From: Massilia sp. IC2-278
Lineage (GTDB): Bacteria > Pseudomonadota > Gammaproteobacteria > Burkholderiales > Burkholderiaceae_D
NCBI RefSeq assembly: GCF_020708045.1
Contig: NZ_JAJFES010000004.1
Coordinates: 310,001-374,000 of the forward strand
Reading direction: 5' to 3'
Length of the DNA: 64,000 nt
Of this stretch, positions 54,633-63,981 are shown piece after piece (position 1 is the stretch's first letter; the number at the start of each line of letters is the position of its first letter). The notes beneath the pieces were generated by a model. It saw nothing but the letters and a program-made list of their open reading frames with translations, was not told the origin of the DNA and did no database searches. Made by a program: the position numbers and the translations under genes.

Positions 54633-57600
54633 TGTGCAACTCCTTCTTCAACATGCGCGACTGGCGCACGCACCACCGCAGGCTTTTCGAAACGCTTGGC
54701 CAGCGTGCGCAGCAAAACATAGAACACCGGCGTCAGGAACAGGCCGAAGAAGGTCACGCCCAGCATGCCGGCGAACACCGCCACGCCCATCGCATGGCGC
54801 ATCTCGGCGCCGGCGCCGCTCGAGAACACCAGGGGCACCACGCCCATGATGAAGGCGATCGACGTCATCAAAATCGGACGCAGGCGCAGGCGGCAAGCCT
54901 CCAGCGCGGCATCGACGATGCTGCGGCCGTGGTGTTCCAGCTCGCGGGCAAACTCCACGATCAGGATCGCGTTCTTCGAGGCCAGCCCCACCAGCACGAA
55001 CAGCGCGATCTGGGTGAAGATGTTGTTGTCGCCGCCGGTCAGCTTCACGCCCACCAGGGCGCACAGGATCGACATCGGCACGATCAGGATCACCGCCAGC
55101 GGCAGGGTCCAGCTTTCGTACTGGGCGGCCAGCACCAGGAACACCAGCAGCACGCACAGCGGGAAGACGTAGATCATGGTGTTCCCCGACAGGATGTCCT
55201 GGTAGGTCAGGTCGGTCCATTCATAGGCGATCCCTTTCGGCAGCGTCTCTTTTGCGATCTGCTCGAAGATGGCTTGCGCCTGGCCCGAGGACACGCCCGG
55301 GGCCGGGCCGCCGTTCATGTCGGCCGAGACGTAGGCGTTGTAGCGCTGCACGCGGTCCGGGCCGTAGCTGTCCTTTACCTGCATCAGCGAGGACAGCGGA
55401 ATCATCTCGCCGCTGTTGCTGCGCACCTTGAGCTGGGCGATCTGCTCGGGCTGCGAACGGAACTGGGCGTCGGCCTGCACGCGCACCTGGTAGGTGCGGC
55501 CGAACTGGTTGAAGTCGTTCACGTACAGCGAACCGAGGTTCACCTGCAAGGTCTGGTAGATGGTCTGCAGCGGCACGCCGAGCTGCTTGGCTTTTACGCG
55601 ATCGACGTCCGCGAACAGCTGCGGCACGTTGATCTGGTAGCTCGAGAACACGCCCTGCAGGCGCGGGTCGGCCCAGGCCTTGGCCTGCATCGCCTGCGTT
55701 GCCTTGTACAGCGCGTCGTAGCCGAGGTTGCCGCGGTCTTCCAGCATCATCTTGAAGCCGCCAGTGGTGCCCAGACCGTTCACCGGAGGCGGTGGCAGCA
55801 CCATGACAAAGGCGTCTTCCACCGCGCCCATGCGCTTGTTGATCTCGGCGGCGATGCCTTCGGCCGACTGCGCCTTGCCCTTGCGCTCATTGAAAGGCTT
55901 CAGGCTGAAGAAGGCGATGCCCGAGTTCGGCGCATTGGTAAAACCGTTGATCGACAGGCCAGGGAAGGCGATCGACGATTCCACGCCCGGGATCTCGGCC
56001 GCAATCGACGACATCTTGCGGATCACGGCGTCGGTGCGGTCGAGCGAGGCGGCGTCCGGCAGCTGGGCGAAGCCGATCAGATAGGCCTTGTCCTGCTGCG
56101 GCACGAAGCCCGGCGGCACCACCTTGAACATGAACACGGCAGCAATGCCGAGCACCGCATACACGCCGAGCGACAGGGTCTTGCGGCGCAGGACGCCCTT
56201 CACGCCGCCTTCGTAACTGTGCGAAGCGCGGCCGAAGAAGCGGTTGAAGGCGGCGAAGAAGCGGCCGAAGACGGCGTCCATCATGCGCGTCAGGCGGTCC
56301 TTCGGCGCGTCGTGGGCTTTCAGCAGTGCGGCGGACAGCGCCGGCGCCAGCGTCAGCGAGGCAAAGGCCGAGATCACCGTGGAAATCGCAATCGTCAGCG
56401 CGAACTGGCGGTAGAACTGGCCGGTGAGGCCGGCAACGAAGGCGATCGGCACGAACACGGCGCACAGCACCAGGGCAATCGCGATGATCGGGCCGCTCAC
56501 TTCGCGCATTGCCTGGATCGTCGCATCGTGCGGTGACAGGCCATTCGTGATGTTGCGCTCGACGTTTTCCACCACCACGATGGCGTCGTCGACCACGATG
56601 CCGATGGCCAGCACCAGCCCGAACAGGGACAGCGTGTTGATCGAGAAGCCGAACATCAGCATCACGGCAAAGGTGCCCACCACCGACACCGGTACGGCCA
56701 GCAGCGGAATGATGGATGCGCGCCAGCTTTGCAGGAACACGATCACCACCAGGGCGACCAGCACCACCGCTTCGAGCAGGGTGTGGATCACGGAGTCGAT
56801 CGACTCGCGTACGAATTGGGTCGGGTCGTACACAATGCTGTATTCGACGCCTTCCGGAAAATCTTGCGACAGCTCGGCCATGGCCGCGCGCACGTCGGTC
56901 GACAACTGCAGCGCGTTGGCGTTCGGCGCCTCGAAGATCGGGATAGCGACCGCCGATTTATTGTCGAGCAGCGCGCGCAGCGCATACGAGTTCGAGCCCA
57001 TCTCCAGGCGCGCCACGTCCTTCAGCAGCGTGGTAGCGCCGTCGGCGTTCGTCTTCACGACGATGTTGCCAAATTCCTCGACGCTGGCCAGGCGGCCCTG
57101 CGTGTTCACGGTCAGCTGGAAGTCGGCATCCTTGCTCGGCCCCTGGCCGATGACGCCGGCCGCGACCTGCACGTTCTGCTCGCGGATCGCATCGACCACG
57201 TCGCCGGCCACCAAGCCGCGCGCCGCCACCTTTTGCGGATCGAGCCAGACGCGCATCGCGTAGTCGCCCGAACCGAAGAGCTGCACTTCGCCCATGCCGT
57301 GGATGCGCGCCAGGCGATCCTTGACGTTCAGGGTCGCGTAGTTGCGCAGATACAGGTCGTCGTAGCGGCCGTCCGGGGATTTGAGGTGCACCACCATGGT
57401 CAGGTTGGGCGAGCTTTTCACGGTGGTGACGCCGATCTGGCGCACCTCCTCGGGCAGGCGCGGCAGCGCGCGCTGGACACGGTTCTGCACCTGGGTCTCG
57501 GCCTGTTCCACATTGGTGCCGATGGCGAAGGTAATCGTCAGCATCAGCGCGCCGTCCGAGGTGTTTTGCGAGGACATGTAGAGCATGTTCTCGACGCCGT

Positions 57601-57814
57601 TGATCTGCTCTTCCAGCGGTGCGGCCACGGTTTCGGCGATGACCTTCGGGTTCGCGCCCGGGTACTGGGCGCGCACCACCACCGAGGGCGGCACCACGTC
57701 CGGGTACTCGGACACCGGCAGCTGCAGGATCGAGATCAGGCCGCCGACGAAGACCAGCACCGACAGCACGATGGCGAAGATCGGCTTGTCGACAAAAAAG
57801 CGGGAGATATTCAT
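54629..57814 (-). CDS. RND multidrug efflux pump, HAE-1 (AcrB/MexB) family
   Basis: The 1061-residue inner-membrane proton-driven exporter has 12 spans and two large periplasmic loops. The start NISRFFVDKPIFAIVLSVLV, the span-4 proton-relay Asp pair (AIGIVVDDAIVVVENVERN), and the second-half SGAGAEMRHAMGVAV and TPVFYVLLR segments are all typical of AcrB/MexB. Loop residues suggest amphiphilic drug export rather than metals. The order adaptor-pump-channel with 4-base gaps/overlaps marks one operon. Confidence 0.95.
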   Translation of the reverse strand: MNISRFFVDKPIFAIVLSVLVFVGGLISILQLPVSEYPDVVPPSVVVRAQYPGANPKVIAETVAAPLEEQINGVENMLYMSSQNTSDGALMLTITFAIGTNVEQAETQVQNRVQRALPRLPEEVRQIGVTTVKSSPNLTMVVHLKSPDGRYDDLYLRNYATLNVKDRLARIHGMGEVQLFGSGDYAMRVWLDPQKVAARGLVAGDVVDAIREQNVQVAAGVIGQGPSKDADFQLTVNTQGRLASVEEFGNIVVKTNADGATTLLKDVARLEMGSNSYALRALLDNKSAVAIPIFEAPNANALQLSTDVRAAMAELSQDFPEGVEYSIVYDPTQFVRESIDSVIHTLLEAVVLVALVVIVFLQSWRASIIPLLAVPVSVVGTFAVMLMFGFSINTLSLFGLVLAIGIVVDDAIVVVENVERNITNGLSPHDATIQAMREVSGPIIAIALVLCAVFVPIAFVAGLTGQFYRQFALTIAISTVISAFASLTLAPALSAALLKAHDAPKDRLTRMMDAVFGRFFAAFNRFFGRASHSYEGGVKGVLRRKTLSLGVYAVLGIAAVFMFKVVPPGFVPQQDKAYLIGFAQLPDAASLDRTDAVIRKMSSIAAEIPGVESSIAFPGLSINGFTNAPNSGIAFFSLKPFNERKGKAQSAEGIAAEINKRMGAVEDAFVMVLPPPPVNGLGTTGGFKMMLEDRGNLGYDALYKATQAMQAKAWADPRLQGVFSSYQINVPQLFADVDRVKAKQLGVPLQTIYQTLQVNLGSLYVNDFNQFGRTYQVRVQADAQFRSQPEQIAQLKVRSNSGEMIPLSSLMQVKDSYGPDRVQRYNAYVSADMNGGPAPGVSSGQAQAIFEQIAKETLPKGIAYEWTDLTYQDILSGNTMIYVFPLCVLLVFLVLAAQYESWTLPLAVILIVPMSILCALVGVKLTGGDNNIFTQIALFVLVGLASKNAILIVEFARELEHHGRSIVDAALEACRLRLRPILMTSIAFIMGVVPLVFSSGAGAEMRHAMGVAVFAGMLGVTFFGLFLTPVFYVLLRTLAKRFEKPAVVRAPVAHVEEGVAQ

Positions 57815-57818
57815 GGTC

Positions 57819-59006
57819 TTATTCCTTCACGGCCGCATTCGATGCCAGCGCCACCGGCGCCGCGTCCATCGCCACCAGCTGCGCCGCGATCGGCGCACCG
57901 GGGCGCACGCGCTGCAGGCCGTTCACGACGATCTTCTCGCCGCTTTTCAACCCAGTGCGCACCACGCGCAGGCCATCCACGGTGGGGCCGAGCGTGACCG
58001 GGCGGTATTCGGCCTTGTTGTCGGCGCCGACCACGAACACGTACTTGCGGCTCTGGTCCGTGGCCACGGCGCGGTCGCTGATCAGGACAGCGGTGCGGCT
58101 GTCGGCGGCGCCCAGCTGGATGCGCGCGAACAGGCCGGGCGCCAGCTTGCGCTCGGCGTTATCAAACGTGGCGCGCATGCGCACGCTGCCGGTGCGGGCA
58201 TCCAATTGGTTGTCGACGAATTCGAGCTTGCCCTCGTGCGGGAAGCCGTCTTCGTTGGCCAGGCCCACGCGTACGCCGACCGGCGTGCCACCCTGGGCCT
58301 TGGCGCCGACGCGCAGATAGGTTTCCTCGTCGCCGTCGAAGCTGGCGTAGATGCGGTCCAGCGACACCACCGAGGTCAGTACCGCCGAGGCGTCGACCAG
58401 GTTGCCGAGGGTGATTTCGGCTTTCGACACGCGGCCGTCGATCGGCGAGACGACCTTGGTGTAGGCCAGGTTCAGGCGTGCCGCGTCAAGCTGGGCTTGC
58501 GCCGCGTTGGCGTTGGCTTCGAGTTCCTTCTGGCCGGCGGCGGCTTCGTCGTATTCGCGGCGGGCGATGGCCTTGTCAGCCAGCAGGCTTTCGGCGCGCG
58601 CCAGTTCGCGCTTGGCCAGATCGAGCTTGGCGCGGCTTGATGCGGCAGCCGCTTCGGCGCGCGCGGCTTCGGCCTGGTAGGGGCGCGGGTCGACCACGAA
58701 CAGCACGTCGCCCTTCTTCACTTCGCTGCCCGGCTTGAAGTTGACGGCAGTGATGAAGCCACTGACGCGCGAGCGGATCTCGACGCGTTCGATGGCTTCC
58801 AGGCGGCCCGAGAATTCCTGGGTTTCGGCGACCGGACGCTCCAGCACCAACGCGGCCGAGACCGGCGGTGCGGCGGGCGCCTGGGCTTCGGCAACCTTGC
58901 CAGTGGCATCGCCGCAGCCGGAAAGCGTGGCCGCAATCAGGCCGGCGGCGGCCAGCGCCATCGACATCGGCCGCAGGAGTGCGGACCATTCATGTGTGCG
59001 TTTCAT
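57819..59006 (-). CDS. RND efflux periplasmic adaptor (MexA/AcrA type)
   Basis: This 395-residue membrane-fusion protein links pump and channel. It has a lipoprotein-like N-terminus (ALAAAGLIAATLSGCGDATG). The barrel-sandwich half-motifs are GRLEAIERVEIRSRVSGFIT and LNLAYTKVVSPIDGRVSKAE, with a coiled coil between and a beta barrel after. The ATG has AAGGGG upstream. TTGACT and AATAAC, 17 bases apart at 59046-59018 on this strand, form a possible promoter. Confidence 0.93.
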   Translation of the reverse strand: MKRTHEWSALLRPMSMALAAAGLIAATLSGCGDATGKVAEAQAPAAPPVSAALVLERPVAETQEFSGRLEAIERVEIRSRVSGFITAVNFKPGSEVKKGDVLFVVDPRPYQAEAARAEAAAASSRAKLDLAKRELARAESLLADKAIARREYDEAAAGQKELEANANAAQAQLDAARLNLAYTKVVSPIDGRVSKAEITLGNLVDASAVLTSVVSLDRIYASFDGDEETYLRVGAKAQGGTPVGVRVGLANEDGFPHEGKLEFVDNQLDARTGSVRMRATFDNAERKLAPGLFARIQLGAADSRTAVLISDRAVATDQSRKYVFVVGADNKAEYRPVTLGPTVDGLRVVRTGLKSGEKIVVNGLQRVRPGAPIAAQLVAMDAAPVALASNAAVKE

Positions 59007-59192
59007 GTTTACCCCTTGTTATTGTTGAGTATTAGTAATGAGTCAAATGCTTGGGCAACACCCGCCCTGCCCGGCGCCGTTCTGGATAGGAGCGCAGGAA
59101 AAATGGGCAAAGCGGGTCCCGCCACGCTCGGATGAGCGCGGTAGTCCGGTTCAGTAGTGGTTTAGGAGATCAGATAGATCAGGTGGCGGAAG

Positions 59193-60053
59193 TCATCCCG
59201 TGGCTGCCTCCCCGTCCAGGCCGGCGATGAAGGCGGCGATTTCGGTCAGGGCGCTGGCCTTGCAGGCGCAGTCGTTGCGCCCGCCCGGTTCGGTCAGCGG
59301 CGCCGGCAGCAGGCGGCGCACGGAGGCCGGCACGCCGAAGCTGTTCAGCTTGGCGCCGTAGGCTTCGGCTTCGTCGCGCAAGGGATCATCCTCGGCGGAC
59401 AGGATCAGGGCCGGCGGCAGATTCTTCAGCCGGCTCGATTGCAGCGGCGACGCGTACGGGTGGGTACGGTCGGCGGCATGCGGCAGGTAGCCGCGGTAGG
59501 CGGCGGCGCAATCGTCGGCCAGCGCTTCCATGTCGGGGCAGTTCGGCATTTCGCGCATCGAGCAGGTCGACAGACCCGGGTCGAGCATCGGCATCAGGAG
59601 GATCTGGCCGGCCAGCTTCGGGGCGCCGCGGTCGCGCGACATCAGGGCGCAGACGGCAGCCAGGTTGGCGCCGGCCTCGATGCCGGCCACCAGCATGCGC
59701 TTGCCGTTCCAGCCGAGCTTGGTCTTGTTCTTTTTCGCCCACAGCAGCACGGCGTGAGCATCCTCGACGGCCGCCGGGAAGGGACGCACGGTGGCCAGGG
59801 TGTAGCTGGACGCCAGCACCACTTGCGCGTGGCCGCCGTCGGCCAGGTGGCGCAGGAAGGCGTCGGATTCGTCCAGCTTGTCTTCGACGAAGCCGCCGCC
59901 GTGGAAGAACACGATCAGGGTGTCGCGCTTAGCCGCCGGGCCGGCGCTGTACAGACGCGCCTTCAGCGGGCCCTGTTCGCCGGCGACCGCGAGTTCCTTG
60001 ACGCGCACGTCGTCGGCCTTGCCTGCCAGGCCGGTCTCGAAGGGTGCGTTCAT
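59193..60053 (-). CDS. Alpha/beta-hydrolase (HSL-like) protein lacking the catalytic Ser and His
   Basis: The 286-residue protein has the hormone-sensitive-lipase fold: oxyanion motif FFHGGGF and SAEDDPLRDEAEAYGAKL (acid region). The nucleophile elbow normally reads GDSAGG but here is GIEAGAN, so the Ser is replaced by Glu. The C-terminal His motif is also missing (LLPAPLTEPGGRND). It is probably a non-catalytic pseudo-hydrolase or has another chemistry. It overlaps a small secreted-peptide gene by ATGA and precedes the RND adaptor by 186 bases on the same strand. Confidence 0.88.
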   Translation of the reverse strand: MNAPFETGLAGKADDVRVKELAVAGEQGPLKARLYSAGPAAKRDTLIVFFHGGGFVEDKLDESDAFLRHLADGGHAQVVLASSYTLATVRPFPAAVEDAHAVLLWAKKNKTKLGWNGKRMLVAGIEAGANLAAVCALMSRDRGAPKLAGQILLMPMLDPGLSTCSMREMPNCPDMEALADDCAAAYRGYLPHAADRTHPYASPLQSSRLKNLPPALILSAEDDPLRDEAEAYGAKLNSFGVPASVRRLLPAPLTEPGGRNDCACKASALTEIAAFIAGLDGEAATG

Positions 60054-60274
60054 GGCGCCACCTGCGTGGCAGCGGCCAACAATTGTGCATCCGCAGCACG
60101 GGCAGCATGCGCTTCGGGGCAGACGGTTTCGATCACGGCATTCGACAAGGCCTGGACGCCGCGCGCCTCGACGCCGGCAGCCTGGGCATACGCGCCGCTG
60201 CCGACCATGCCCGCCATCGCCAGCGTACTCAGCGCCAGTGCGATTGTTGCGACGATGCCATCCTTGTGTGTCAT
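60050..60274 (-). CDS. Small secreted protein (74 aa)
   Basis: The 74-residue product starts MTHKDGIVATIALALSTLAM with a clear signal peptide (cleavage likely near AYAQA) and leaves a mature part of about 45 residues rich in Ala and Val with one Cys. It is the first gene of the unit, divergent from lysR, and overlaps the pseudo-hydrolase start as ATGA. No family recognised. A sensor, inhibitor or leader role is possible, but unsupported. Confidence 0.65.
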   Translation of the reverse strand: MTHKDGIVATIALALSTLAMAGMVGSGAYAQAAGVEARGVQALSNAVIETVCPEAHAARAADAQLLAAATQVAP

Positions 60275-60360
60275 GACCTGCTCCGATGTAAAAATATGAC
60301 TGTCAGTACGCACACTATAGACATCATCTACAATCTGATAAAGATGCCAATTTCGAATTG

Positions 60361-60383
60361 ATTGTTCGGAATGCGCGAACAAT
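60361..60383. promoter_or_regulatory. Candidate LysR operator palindrome
   Basis: The perfect inverted repeat ATTGTTCG-GAATGCG-CGAACAAT lies between the divergent small-secreted-protein gene and the LysR gene, 43 bases before the latter. It contains the T-N11-A type core expected for LysR proteins. A TATAGT -10-like box for the leftward unit lies about 45 bases away. Confidence 0.6.
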
Positions 60384-60425
60384 AAGCGAAAAACCTGAAC
60401 GATTCCTGATCGAGAGAGAAGCAAA

Positions 60426-61373
60426 GTGAACAAGCTGCAAGCCATGGAAGTGTTCGTGCAGGTGGTCGACACCGGCAGTTTCACGCGCGCTGCCGAGATG
60501 CTAAACATGCCCAAGGCCAGCGTCTCGACCCTGGTACAGGCGCTGGAAACGGCGCTCGCGGCCAAGCTGCTGCACCGCACCACGCGGCTCGTCACCGTCA
60601 CCTCGGACGGGGCCGCCTATTACGAACGCTGCATCCGCATCCTGTCGGACGTGCGCGACGCCGAAGAGTCGCTGTCGCGCACGCGCCTCAATCCCAGCGG
60701 GCGCCTGCGGGTCGATTCGCCGACCGGCTTGTCGAGCGAAATCCTGATCCCGGCCCTGCCCGGCTTTTTCGAGCGCTATCCGGACATCACGCTGGAACTG
60801 GGCAGCACCGACCGCACGGTCGACCTGATCGAGGAAGGCGTCGATTGCGCGGTGCGTGGCGGTCCGCTGCTCGACCCCGGCCTGATCGCGCGCCGGGTCG
60901 GCGTGATCACCTTCGTTACCGCCGCCGCGCCGGCCTACCTGGCGCGCCACGGCACGCCCACGCATCCGAACGATTTGCTGAAGCACCGCTGCGTGAATTA
61001 CTTTTCGGCCAGGAACGGCAAGGTTTCCGACTGGGATTTCAACCGCGACGGCGAGCGCATCGAGATCCCCCTGCCTGGCTCGATTGCCCTGAACGATTCG
61101 AATGCTTACGTCACCGCCGGGCTGGCGGGACTGGGCATCATCCAGATGACCGATTACCTGTTGCTGCGCCACGTGCAGGAAGGCCGCATGGTGCAATTGC
61201 TCCCGGAATGGAGCAGCGACCCGCTGCCGGTGCACGTGGTGTATCCGCAAAACCGCCATTTGTCGGCCAAGGTGCGCGTGTTCGTCGAATGGGTGTCGGA
61301 GCTGTTTGCGAACCATCCGCAGATGCGCCTGGGTGCGCGTCCGGGTTTCGCGGAACAGGCCCAGGCGGCGTGA
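60426..61373 (+). CDS. LysR-family transcriptional regulator
   Basis: The 315-residue LysR protein has the N-terminal HTH (MEVFVQVVDTGSFTRAAEML, then NMPKASVSTLVQALE) and an effector domain with LRVDSPTGLSSEILIPALPG and VDCAVRGGPLLDPGLIARRV. The CrgA/AphB-like subgroup with LHRTTR is indicated. Divergence from the pseudo-hydrolase/RND side with a shared palindrome suggests control of that cluster. Confidence 0.92.
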   Translation: MNKLQAMEVFVQVVDTGSFTRAAEMLNMPKASVSTLVQALETALAAKLLHRTTRLVTVTSDGAAYYERCIRILSDVRDAEESLSRTRLNPSGRLRVDSPTGLSSEILIPALPGFFERYPDITLELGSTDRTVDLIEEGVDCAVRGGPLLDPGLIARRVGVITFVTAAAPAYLARHGTPTHPNDLLKHRCVNYFSARNGKVSDWDFNRDGERIEIPLPGSIALNDSNAYVTAGLAGLGIIQMTDYLLLRHVQEGRMVQLLPEWSSDPLPVHVVYPQNRHLSAKVRVFVEWVSELFANHPQMRLGARPGFAEQAQAA

Positions 61374-61434
61374 TTTTTTCGGCTGGGACGGGTGTAGAAT
61401 TTCTACACAAAAATCAATTCAGGAGACCCTCGCC

Positions 61435-61878
61435 ATGCGCGCCCCCCCGTCCCGCGACATCCACACCCTGCTCGACATCTACAGCGAAAGCCACCGCAAC
61501 CCGACCAATGAACTGATCCATTTCGTATGCGTGCCGGTGATCGTGTTCTCGCTGCTCGGCATCCTGTGGGCGATTCATCCGCTGGTGGCGCTGGCCGCGG
61601 CGGCGGGGGCGATGTGGTACTACTTCCAGCTCTCGAAACCCTTTGCCCTGGGCATGCTGGCGATGGCGGGAATCATGCTGGCCCTGCTGGCGGCGATGCC
61701 GGCGTACGCCGTGCTGCCGTTGTCGATTGCCATCTTCGTGGTGGCCTGGATCGGCCAGTTCGTCGGGCACAAGATAGAGGGCAAGAAGCCATCGTTCTTC
61801 GACGACCTGCGTTTCCTGCTGATCGGGCCTTTGTTCGTGCTGGGTTTCCTGTACCGCAGGCTGAATCTGGCTTATTGA
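61435..61878 (+). CDS. Mpo1-like (DUF962) membrane protein
   Basis: The ATG at 61435 has AGGAG upstream and gives 147 residues. It carries the Mpo1/YGL010w signature: YSESHRNPTNELIHFVCVPV (HxxxxN...H) and GQFVGHKIEGKKPSFFDDLR, with four membrane spans. The yeast homologue is an iron-dependent dioxygenase of 2-hydroxy fatty acid degradation, and the His residues are kept, but bacterial function is untested. Confidence 0.88.
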   Translation: MRAPPSRDIHTLLDIYSESHRNPTNELIHFVCVPVIVFSLLGILWAIHPLVALAAAAGAMWYYFQLSKPFALGMLAMAGIMLALLAAMPAYAVLPLSIAIFVVAWIGQFVGHKIEGKKPSFFDDLRFLLIGPLFVLGFLYRRLNLAY

Positions 61879-61983
61879 TACCGGCTAATTAAGGCCGGCA
61901 TATTGAGCTCTGGCGCCAACGCGCGCCACGCGGCGCCGACGAGGAGTAGGATTTCTGGACAGAGAAACAAGCCGGAGATCATC

Positions 61984-62439
61984 ATGAAAAAGTCACTGCC
62001 CCTCGTTGCCATCCTCGCCGCCGGCCTGCTTGCCGGCTGCGCCACCCCGCCCCAGTCGGGGAGCGTCTACCGCTCCTACCAGGCCCAGTCCGAGCAGGTC
62101 GTGCGCATGGGCGTGGTCGAATCGGTACGCAACGTCACCATCGTCAACCCGGAATCGGGCGTCGGCACCATGGGCGGCGCGGCCCTGGGTGGCCTGGCCG
62201 GCTCGCAGATCGGCAGCGGCAACGGTTCGGCCGCGGTCGGCATCGTCGGCGCCATTGCCGGCGGGCTGATCGGGAACCGGGTCGAGGCGAATGCCAACAA
62301 CCGCCCCGGTTTCGAAATTACCGTCAAGCTCGACAATGGCGAGCTGCGTGCGATTACCCAGTCGGCCGATGAATTGTTCCGTCCGGGCGAGCGCGTGCGT
62401 TTGCTGAGCAATGGTTACCAGACGCGCGTGACGCATTGA
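61984..62439 (+). CDS. Glycine-zipper outer-membrane lipoprotein (SlyB/Pcp-like)
   Basis: The 151-residue protein has a lipoprotein signal (VAILAAGLLAGCATPP) and a glycine-zipper 2TM segment (about 60-100: GGAALGGLAGSQIGSGNGSA, VGAIAGGLIGNRVE). The C-terminal part (ITVKLDNGELRAITQ) is a small beta domain. SlyB-like proteins support outer-membrane integrity under stress. The gene appears monocistronic. Confidence 0.9.
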   Translation: MKKSLPLVAILAAGLLAGCATPPQSGSVYRSYQAQSEQVVRMGVVESVRNVTIVNPESGVGTMGGAALGGLAGSQIGSGNGSAAVGIVGAIAGGLIGNRVEANANNRPGFEITVKLDNGELRAITQSADELFRPGERVRLLSNGYQTRVTH

Positions 62440-62448
62440 TCCTTCTTT

Positions 62449-62486
62449 GTGCGCAGGTGTTGTATCGGTTCCGAAAACCTGCGCAC
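62449..62486. repeat. Perfect 10-bp inverted repeat downstream of the SlyB-like gene
   Basis: GTGCGCAGGT (62449-62458) and ACCTGCGCAC (62477-62486) form a perfect 10-bp stem with an 18-base loop. There is no T-run after either side, so it is not a standard terminator. It does not belong to the GTGGGCAC family. It could stabilise the transcript end or be a protein-binding site before the transporter gene. Confidence 0.6.
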
Positions 62487-62548
62487 GAGCACTTGATATT
62501 GCCAATCTATAGACGACAGGCAACAGCGAAAGCACGTATACTTTCGCG

Positions 62549-63487
62549 ATGCCTACTCCTGTTCTGTTCGTCATCGCATCCCTGATCTGGGGTTCGACCT
62601 TCTGGGCCATTACCTTGCAGCTGGGTGACGTGCCGCCGGCCGTTTCCGTGGTCTACCGATTCGCCCTGGCTTCGGCCACGCTGTTCTTCATCTGCCTGAT
62701 CCGCGGCCACAAGCTGCAGCTGCCGTGGCGCACCCAGAAATGGATGATGCTGCAGGGCGCCGCCACCTTTGGCCTGTCCTACATCTGCACTTACCAGGCT
62801 GAGGAAGTCGTGGTTTCGGGCCTGGTGGCGGTGCTGTTCGCGCTGATGGTGTTCTGGACGCCGCTCCTGGGCCGCGTCTTCCACGGCACGCCGATCGCGC
62901 CGCGCACCTGGGGTGCGGGCGCGGTGGCCACCGCCGGCGTGGCCCTGCTGTTCTGGCACTCGATCGGCCAGGCCTGGCAGGATCTGCAGCTGGGCGGCAG
63001 CGGCCACTTCCTGCTGGGCGTGGTGCTGGCCCTGGCGGCGACGATCGCCAGCTCGGCCGGCAGCATCGTGGTGAGCAAAGTGCGCGAGCAATCGACCAAC
63101 GTGATGCTGACCACGGCCTGGTCCATGCTCTGGGGCACGCTGCTGGTGGTGTTCTACGTGCTGCTCACCGGCCAGCGTTTCGTGGCGCCGCCGAGCCTGT
63201 CGTACACGCTGGGCCTGTTCTACCTGGCCCTGTTCGGCTCGGTGATCGCCTTCCTGGCCTACTTCACGCTGATCGCCCGCATCGGGCCGCAAAAGGCGGT
63301 GTACATCGGCGTGATCACGCCGGTGCTGTCGGTGCTGCTGTCGATCAAGCTCGAACACTACCGTCCCGGTCCCGTCGAATTCTTTGGCATGATCCTCTGC
63401 CTGGCCAGCGTGGCCTGGGCACTGCGTGCACCCGCAGCCAAACCAGTGCAAAATGATCTTTTGAACAACGCAATCGAAACCCCATGA
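62549..63487 (+). CDS. EamA/DMT-family transporter
   Basis: The 312-residue inner-membrane transporter has about ten spans in two EamA repeats (LIWGSTFWAITLQLGDVPPA near the start; GSVIAFLAYFTLIARIGPQK in the second half). Members export amino acids or related metabolites; the substrate is not predictable. Its stop overlaps the GNAT gene start as ATGA. Confidence 0.9.
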   Translation: MPTPVLFVIASLIWGSTFWAITLQLGDVPPAVSVVYRFALASATLFFICLIRGHKLQLPWRTQKWMMLQGAATFGLSYICTYQAEEVVVSGLVAVLFALMVFWTPLLGRVFHGTPIAPRTWGAGAVATAGVALLFWHSIGQAWQDLQLGGSGHFLLGVVLALAATIASSAGSIVVSKVREQSTNVMLTTAWSMLWGTLLVVFYVLLTGQRFVAPPSLSYTLGLFYLALFGSVIAFLAYFTLIARIGPQKAVYIGVITPVLSVLLSIKLEHYRPGPVEFFGMILCLASVAWALRAPAAKPVQNDLLNNAIETP

Positions 63488-63981
63488 CCTCTGCCACACA
63501 CTTTTCCATCCGCCCCGCCGAGCCGGCCGACGTTACCGACATCCATTCGATGATCGTCGAGCTGGCCGTGTTCGAGAAACTCGAGCACATGGTGGTTGCC
63601 ACCGAGGAGCTGCTGCACGAAGGCCTGTTCGGCAACAAGCCGGCCTGTGAAGCCATCGTCGGCGAGGAAAACGGCGAAGTCGTGGCCTTTGCCCTGTTCT
63701 TCCATAACTTCTCGACCTTCCTCACCAAGAAGGGCCTGTACCTGGAAGATCTGTATGTGCGTCAATCGCATCGCGGCAAGGGCTACGGCACCCAGTTGCT
63801 GGCGCGCCTGGCCCAGCTGGCCGTGGAACGCAACTGCGGCCGCTTCGAGTGGTCGGTGCTGGACTGGAACGAACCGGCCATCGGCTTCTACCAGACCATG
63901 GGCGCCGAGATCTTGCCGGAGTGGCGCATCTGCCGCGTAACGGGCGAAGCGCTGGATCACCTGGCGCGGCGCGGGCTCTGA
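63484..63981 (+). CDS. GNAT-family N-acetyltransferase
   Basis: This 165-residue acetyltransferase has the acetyl-CoA loop RQSHRGKGYGTQLLARLAQL and the following WSVLDWNEPAIGFYQTMGAE motif. It is similar to diamine/spermidine-type and thialysine acetyltransferases (FFHNFSTFLTKKGLYLEDLY is typical of that group). Coupled to the DMT transporter, it may detoxify or modify the exported amine. The gene ends 19 bases before the window edge. Confidence 0.9.
   Translation: MTSATHFSIRPAEPADVTDIHSMIVELAVFEKLEHMVVATEELLHEGLFGNKPACEAIVGEENGEVVAFALFFHNFSTFLTKKGLYLEDLYVRQSHRGKGYGTQLLARLAQLAVERNCGRFEWSVLDWNEPAIGFYQTMGAEILPEWRICRVTGEALDHLARRGL

Noticed and set aside
62449..62486. Rho-independent terminator after the SlyB-like gene
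   Set aside because: Stem is strong but no T-run follows in either direction and the loop is long.
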